Of a DNA stretch of 64,000 bases, positions 58,188 through 64,000 are shown piece by piece. This stretch comes from Hyposmocoma kahamanoa (taxonomy: Eukaryota > Arthropoda > Insecta > Lepidoptera > Cosmopterigidae), in contig NW_020653397.1 in NCBI RefSeq assembly GCF_003589595.1, forward strand, positions 461,185-525,184. The letters are read 5' to 3'. The position numbers were made by a program, and so were the translations under genes. The first letter of the stretch is position 1. The number at the start of each line of letters is the position of its first letter. The notes beneath the pieces are model-generated. The model saw only the letters and a program-made list of their open reading frames with translations, had not been told where the DNA came from and made no database searches.

Positions 58188-58408
58188 GTCCCGGCGGACG
58201 AAGCCTGGTGGAGATCCAGCAAATGTCGGGCGCCAACATCCAGATCTCGAAGAAGGGCACGTTCGCGCCGGGCACCCGCAACCGCATCGTCACCATCAGC
58301 GGCAGCGCCACCGCCATCTCGTCCGCGCAGTACCTCATCGAGCAGAAGATCCAGGAGGAGGAGCTCAAGCGCACCCGCCACAACGCCATCTCCTCGCTCA
58401 TGCAGTAA
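58188..58408 (+). CDS. ps: pasilla/Nova last coding exon: KH domain 3 and C-terminus
   Basis: GT completes Gly, then [40 protein letters not shown] and [20 protein letters not shown], ending ...ISSLMQ and TAA at 58406-58408. This is the major part of KH3: helix after the loop, IQISKKG strand, the FAPGTRNR loop and final helix. PGTRNR and AQYLI are hallmark Nova KH3 residues. KH3 is the domain with the best-characterised YCAY binding in the family. The GXXG loop here is G-P-G-G rather than the G-K-G-G usual in vertebrate Nova. The acceptor is GTCCACCGCAG, after a 205-bp intron. The protein ends shortly after KH3, as expected for the family. Confidence 0.97.
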
Positions 58409-59564
58409 CCGCCTCGCCCGCTCGGGACTCAGTGGTGCCATCTGTGAAGCCGATCGCGGTACATAGCGAACGGGATTGTTCAAACAGTGATCTCTCGATC
58501 GCGGTTGTGCAATCGTCCCCGTTGAACTGTTCCGGCTGTTGAACGCTATTTTGACTACGAAACTTCTCAATTTTGGTCTCTAGTAGAATACTGTTTGGCT
58601 GGGTTGTGGCAATATTACAATAATAATGGTTCACTTAAAATCTAAATAAGTAATTAAGGTATTTTTTCGTAAATGTTAATTGTAATAAATTGGGCTAAAG
58701 TTGAGAACTTTTCGTTTAAACGTACACGTTGTTGGGTTGAGTGCAATAACTTGGTTCGCGGTTGGATGGTATTACTGAGTTTCTTCAAGCCCGCGGTTTG
58801 TTGTAGCCTTGCATTTTGTTCACAAAAACAAGTTACAGTTTATTATTACATACAGATTGTTCAAGTTTAAAATGTTCTCCTCGTAAATTACGTTGTTGAA
58901 TTTATAATTAAAAATTACAATACAAAAGGTAAGGTTACGCATTAGAAATGTTTTTTTGATTGTTACTGTCTTTTTTGACAGTGTTTTCGCGAAGGTTCGC
59001 ACTTTAAATATATTGAATAGGACAGCGATTTTCAAATTAAAAAAGGCAGTTGATAGATGTTTAAATAAGCTCATTGCAACACTGCCTGGAGAACTGGTCA
59101 TCATCGTCGCAGGTGCATTTAACAGCTTTAGTTTTATGAGATACATCACTTCTCAAAACTTCCGAAGGCCGTGTTAGAGCCTACCGATAACTGGATCGAT
59201 CACAATTAATTAAAGTGTTTTAAATGTCTTATATTCATCTTTATTCAGCACATTTTATTGGCAGTTCTAACAATAGTAGCAAAGTGATAAAATAATCAGT
59301 GCGTGTAATCAAGCGTTTGTCTATAAATGAAAGAAGCTGCTATCTGCCGCGATGGTGGCAAGTGAGAAACAAAATGGCCGCCCCGCCTTCCTCCGGTCGT
59401 GGGGATTCAGGGTCTCTGTCAAAGCTCTAGCGTAGCTCTAGTTCTAGTCAACAACCCGCACCAGAGGCCGACAAATAATAAATATGATAATAAAAGAAGT
59501 GGCGCAGTTACCTGAGTGTAGTTATTATAAGAGTTTTACGTTGTTTTGTTTTACCGCTACGTGA

Positions 59565-59625
59565 GTCGATGCGCGCCGCGCCAGAGGTCGTCGACCTTTC
59601 TCGAGTGGCGACGACGCGCATCGAC
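59565..59625 (+). other. Stem-loop in the probable 3'UTR
   Basis: GTCGATGCGCG (59565-59575) pairs perfectly with CGCGCATCGAC (59615-59625). After a small internal loop CGCCA pairs with TGGCG, and the apex contains a second short hairpin (AGGTC/GACCT). Confidence 0.7.
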
Positions 59626-62600
59626 ATATAGGTACCTATTTACAAATACATAGATTTATGTATATTGATTTAACGCATGTACTATAGTGTTGAACATATT
59701 TTATGTTTTATCGTAATGAAGTTATTTTCGCCCGCCTAGCGGGCTCGTTAAGAACGATTGTGATATGTCCTATCACGGAAATTCCTATTCCATACACACA
59801 TTTTTATTTTTGTATATTGTTCACCACGCATACGATTTTATTTACCAAGTTGATTTCATTGTAAATGTTACCATTGATAAGTTATTTTAGTTTACGTGAC
59901 GTTCGTTAGAGTTAGAGATGAAAGTTGAATATATAGACAAGTATATGTGTTGATATATTGACATTATATGCGTGAAATCTGTCGCTATCACGACCGGCGC
60001 CGGCGCCGAACTCGCGGCGCTGGCAGGTGCCAGGATCCAAATGATGCCCCAACCAAAGTCGTTAGTTATAACTGTTACATGTGCAAGTACAACGCAGTTG
60101 CAATGCGACGTCGTCACTTCGCTTGGATTAGGTTCGCAATTCGCATTCCTCATTTGTCTCGGTAAAGATCTTTATTTTTTATACATTTATAATTATTGCT
60201 TTTCGTTAGGAACGTTCGTGATCGTTTCGTTTCGGGCTAAATTGTCTCTACGATATTATAAGTACAATTTAATATAAAGAGATGCATGTCCAGAGTAGTA
60301 GAGAAATATATTTTAAAAGTTTTAAAACAGATTTCTATATATTATTCGAGATGACAATATGATAAATCTTATTTACAGTTACTATATATTTGAATTTATT
60401 TTTAATGCGCCATCTAGGAAGTTCGTCTCGTCTCTGTAGAGATGTACATATGTAAACTGTGATCGTTTCGTCGACATTTTCAAGGTACTCGGTGTCAGTC
60501 TAACGTAGAGTAGGGCCGTCTAACTCTCGCGGGATAGTTTTAGTAGTGCTCGGTTACCTCACAAGTGCCATCGCAGACGTCGTGGCGGCCCCGCGTCGGG
60601 CGCCACTTTTGCCGAACGCTTATCACACGAGGAAAGAAGTACAAATGCAACGTAACATAATAAATATATTTCGAATCGGCTTAAACTACGGTAGTTTGTA
60701 AGAAAAGGAATTGAAAGTTTTCTCGTATAGATTCTTCATTACGGTTGACGGTCATTAAGCCGCCATAACTTAGTACTTCCGTGAGAATGTGAAAGTACAT
60801 TAACTTTGTTGTAAGTCTCCAACTGTCCAACGATATCTCGATAACTGTTGTGGTATTGTTACTGGTCTATTACGTGTTATGTAGGTAACATGCGCAGTGT
60901 AGATGCATTAATGTAGCTAGTTATTGTATATTCAATCTTTATAGGTATCACTGTTCGACCTTTCCGGTGTTTTTCGACTTTCTCATCTTTCTAGAATATT
61001 TGGGGGTAGTTACAGATATCGTCTTGTGTCAATTAAACGGGAGCCGCCGCGACCCCGCGCCTCTTCCGCTTGTACGTTGCTGCTACAGTGGCGAAGGTTA
61101 CGTCGGTCAGCGGGCAGCGGAGTCGCGGCGGACCCGACGTGGTGGCGGAAGCCCTCCGACGCAAAGCCTGTGGACGTCGATTTTACAAGCTCAATTTTAT
61201 TGAAACTAATTCTTGATTAGTCGATACGTGTAAGTGAATCGTCAATTAACGGTCCCTCACTTGGAGTTTTCGAGTCGCGTTTTCAGTTAGGGCGAGCTTT
61301 GGGGTAGGGATATCTTTCCACTTGTAGGCTATTGTCCCGGCGGGACAGCGCTCGGCGCCGCCTCGTCCGCCTCGTCCGCCGAGCTCGCCTTTTCGAAAGT
61401 TCCCCTCAGGATCCGAAATCTGTCACGAGGCAATGAAAGTTCTTCTCTTCGCCGCACGGAAACACGCGACGCCGCGCGCTCGCCCTCTACTTAACCATTA
61501 GTTATCGATGGAACTCTAGTTAATTATAATTATCATAATTAAAAATCATTATAATGGGTACGTATAAGTAATTTTAATTAAAAGTAACTGGAAAAATGTT
61601 AACGTTGTTATACTGAAATTGTTACAATATTTGAGAGTATATCGTCGCGGATACAAAACGGTTAATTTTAGTGCGGTACACACGAGCGGTTTATCGCGTA
61701 GGAAAGTTAGTGCAACGCCCCGACACTCGCGCCCGCGCACTCGCACGACGCAGAAAGAAAAGTCGCGTACTGTTTCTGTGATATCTCCCGCACGCCGGTC
61801 CCGCACCCCCGCACCCCGCACCCCGCCCCCTCCCGCAGCTCGCCGCTGCCGCGCACCACCCGCTCTCGCGTCACGTTAAGGTTTCGATGTCGTAGGTCGT
61901 AAGGTAGCTAGTTGTCATTCTTCATTCTACGGATTCGGGTGAGGTGGAGGCGGAGAGAAGCCGCGGCGGACGCCGCCCGGCCCCGGCCGCGTCCTCCCTT
62001 TAATTTTAATAGCTAAATGTTGTTGACTTCGTTGATAGAGTGGTTTATTGTAATTACTGTAGGTAGTTTAGTGGGTATACAAGAGGTGGCAGCCGTTGGG
62101 TGCGCTAGGCTAGAGTAAGGTTCGGTACTGTGTTTAGGAAAATGGCTGTGCGTTCAAGTCGAACTCAACATTAAGACGTCACCATGCGCTCGTCCGGCAG
62201 GGCGAGGGTCGCACACGGCCCCGCGCGCCTCCGTCGGCCTCTCCGCGACTGTACCCGCGGCTCGAACACGACGCGTCGACTCACAACCTGTACATAATTG
62301 CATAGCATTACTTCATTTACGTTCTCCTTGCTCATTGTCATCAATTTATTAAGACTGAGGAATCAACTTACGCATATTGACATCGTCACGAACGCGTCCC
62401 CGCCGTAGGGAGTTGTAACATATTAATTAATTGTTTATCATTAAAACGTTCACTCGGTTTCATGTTTCGGTCTCCGCAAGGACGTAGCCGTGTGCGACTC
62501 CCGCGACACACTCGCGCGCGAATCGCGTCGTACGCGTTCAGGCGGTTCCGCCGCCGCGCCGCGGGTGTACAGAGTGAGGCCGTCGAGCGCGCCGCTCCCC

Positions 62601-63090
62601 GCCCCGCCCCCCGCCCCGCCTCGCCACTCCCGACGACGGCAACTGTCACGTGGCGCACTGAACTTACGTTACCTCTAATTTCACAACAACATGCCATATG
62701 ACAATAAGTACACCAATACAAGACGTAGATCCTTCCCAAAGTTCGCCATAGCTCGGTTCTGTCCGGCTGACGGTTATGCAGTGGCAGTTTCCGCTTCCGT
62801 CATCGTCGGGAGTAATGGCTGATATCTCCGTCGGTGATATGCGGGTTGGCGCAGTCCGAGGCGAGGCTGAGGTGGCCTTGTGCACCTATTCCGGACTTTG
62901 ATTGATCAACGCGCGTAAAAAGGGCTGGCTGCGCCGGCGCCGCCGGGGCAGAGCGTGTCGGCGCGTCCCGACGGCCGTTCAGTCAGTCGTTGTCTCATCA
63001 ACCTTTACACATGTTGAGATTGATGTTATACTAATTCTATTGAATTATAACTTGTTGCGTATTATAAGTATGTATAGACACCGGCTCGGT

Positions 63091-63132
63091 CCGCGTACGT
63101 CGCGTACGTTACCGTACGTCGCCGTACGTCGA
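63091..63132. repeat. Short CGTACGT tandem motif
   Basis: Four GTACGT cores at 9-11 bp spacing, embedded in CGCGTACGT / CCGTACGTCG words near the 3' end of the probable UTR. Confidence 0.8.
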
Positions 63133-63476
63133 CGAGTTGACATTTGTTGCTGTACAGTTCAGTGATGGATTTTATTTTGATTAACGTGTATAACGATTTC
63201 TGTTAACTCGGTCTACGACGGGTCTGCAATGTTATTACGAGAAATAATCTTTAATTAAGTTTGAATTTGAAAATGTTGAATAATTTTTTGAATTAAATTC
63301 GCTATATTTTAGTCAAATGTTAATTCTATTTAGTTGTATTGTCGATATTGATTTTGTAATGAAGTGTTATTTTGCGATGTTGTAACGATAAGAGGTAAAA
63401 TGGAAGGTCTTAGTGTTATAAAGCTCGAAACCAATTAAAAGGTACCTTGAACATTGTCTATATTATATTAACATTA

Positions 63477-63482
63477 AATAAA
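63477..63482 (+). terminator. Candidate distal polyadenylation signal
   Basis: AATAAA followed about 20 bp later by T-rich ATGTTGTTTCATT, a plausible downstream element. It coincides with the return of repeat sequence soon after. Confidence 0.5.
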
Positions 63483-63650
63483 TGCGAAAAATTAAAATAT
63501 GTTGTTTCATTCAGTAGCTATCTATAAATTGATTCCTCCTATGTATCCCCATGAACCCTATCACTGTAACAAAAGCTCCATCCAATAAGAAAGTTTTGTG
63601 GGAATGCCTTAGTATCTTTGACCTGCAAAAATGTGCCACAGATTTGAAGA

Positions 63651-63991
63651 CATAAGGGCAGTGGCGGATTTGTCTTGGGGCCCAGTAGACCCGGGCCTAG
63701 GGCGGCCAAATTTTAGGGGCTGGTAAAACATTCACTGGTAGCAAGAAATAACACAAAGTACCTAAATATTCTAAAGGCGCTCGCACATTATGATGGCCAG
63801 CACTACACCGCAACGTATAACAGCGTACATTTTATGTATAAAATATAGTTTTGTTGCATATATATAATGTAATGTATAATCACTACATGACTGCTCTGTC
63901 TGTCTGTCTGATGGCGATAAAGTCGAAAACTACTGAACCGGATGCTGGTACTGCTGGTGGCTAAGACTGTAAATCCGCCACTGCATAAGGA
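63651..63991. mobile_element. hAT-like MITE (325 bp) with 8-bp target duplication
   Basis: Element 63659-63983 starts CAGTGGCGGATTT and its right end is the inverse (AAATCCGCCACTG). Flanks CATAAGGG (63651-63658) and CATAAGGA (63984-63991) agree at 7 of 8 bases. CAGTGGCGGA termini are classic for hAT elements. No transposase is encoded. Confidence 0.88.
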
Positions 63992-64000
63992 TAATTAATG

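Larger units (their letters stand above)
58409..63503 (+). other. Probable long 3'UTR of pasilla/Nova
   Basis: About 5.1 kb after the stop codon without any of the repeat families that recur throughout the introns. Alternating AT-rich and CpG-rich patches, for example near 59570, 61050, 61350, 61720, 61950, 62230, 62550 and 63100. Internal AATAAA hexamers at 58684 and 60659 could give shorter forms; the last one is at 63477. Open frames in the GC-rich patches (61619-61879, 62462-62739) are Arg/Pro-rich by base composition and have no domain. An alternative is that some CpG-rich patches are the promoter or 5'UTR of a neighbouring gene. Confidence 0.55.

Noticed and set aside
61619..61879. 86-codon Arg/Pro-rich open frame
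   Set aside because: CpG-rich low-complexity sequence within the probable 3'UTR; no start context or domain.
1..64000. CRISPR array, bacterial operon or phage features
   Set aside because: Splice-compatible exons, SINEs and LINE tails show a eukaryotic nuclear sequence; no regularly spaced repeats with unique spacers exist here.

Overview
The window is nuclear DNA from an insect, almost certainly a moth or butterfly (Lepidoptera). The evidence is an AT-rich background, very long introns, and many interspersed repeats with the character of lepidopteran SINEs, Jockey/RTE-type LINE tails and small DNA-transposon derivatives. It holds one recognisable host gene on the + strand: the 3' part of the pasilla/Nova gene, which encodes a KH-domain neuronal-type splicing regulator. 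The short open frames elsewhere are noise or retroelement remnants.

Layout. (1) 1-33548 has no host exon that I can recognise. I read it as upstream intron, because the first exon seen begins inside KH domain 1. It is filled with LINE 3'-end remnants, tRNA-related SINEs, a dispersed A-tailed retroposon (called repeat A here), two clear TIR elements and a 50-bp tandem array. (2) 33549-58408 contains seven coding exons: 33549-33703, 48222-48375, 49154-49314, 51652-51807, 52352-52556, 57821-57982 and 58188-58408. They join in one frame with compatible splice phases (1,0,1,0,0,1,1) and give 403 residues: the end of KH1, all of KH2, an Ala/Gly/Pro-rich linker and all of KH3. (3) 58409 to about 63500 is free of the repeat families found elsewhere, has CpG-rich patches, and ends at AATAAA followed by T-rich sequence. 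It is best read as a roughly 5-kb 3'UTR. (4) The right edge carries a 325-bp hAT-like MITE with an almost perfect 8-bp target duplication.

The most interesting host signals are: a GC-AG donor after the KH1 exon; a dense cluster of YCAY (the Nova/Pasilla binding word) just downstream of the KH2 exon, suggesting autoregulation; tandem donors 9 bp apart after the next exon; a GPGG loop in KH3 that is split by an intron; and an in-frame ATG beside a G-quadruplex-prone (GGGGC)n tract upstream of the KH3 exons. The most interesting mobile signals are: a foldback element with a central tRNA-like domain and about 75-bp inverted arms; relatives of it that carry a different tRNA-like centre; a LINE 3' tail with a 20-bp stem-loop; and three short TIR elements. 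A 10-N assembly gap at 8747-8756 is flanked by identical 47-bp sequences.

All similarity statements are recognition by eye. No search or fold was run, and repeat boundaries are approximate unless TIRs or target duplications define them.
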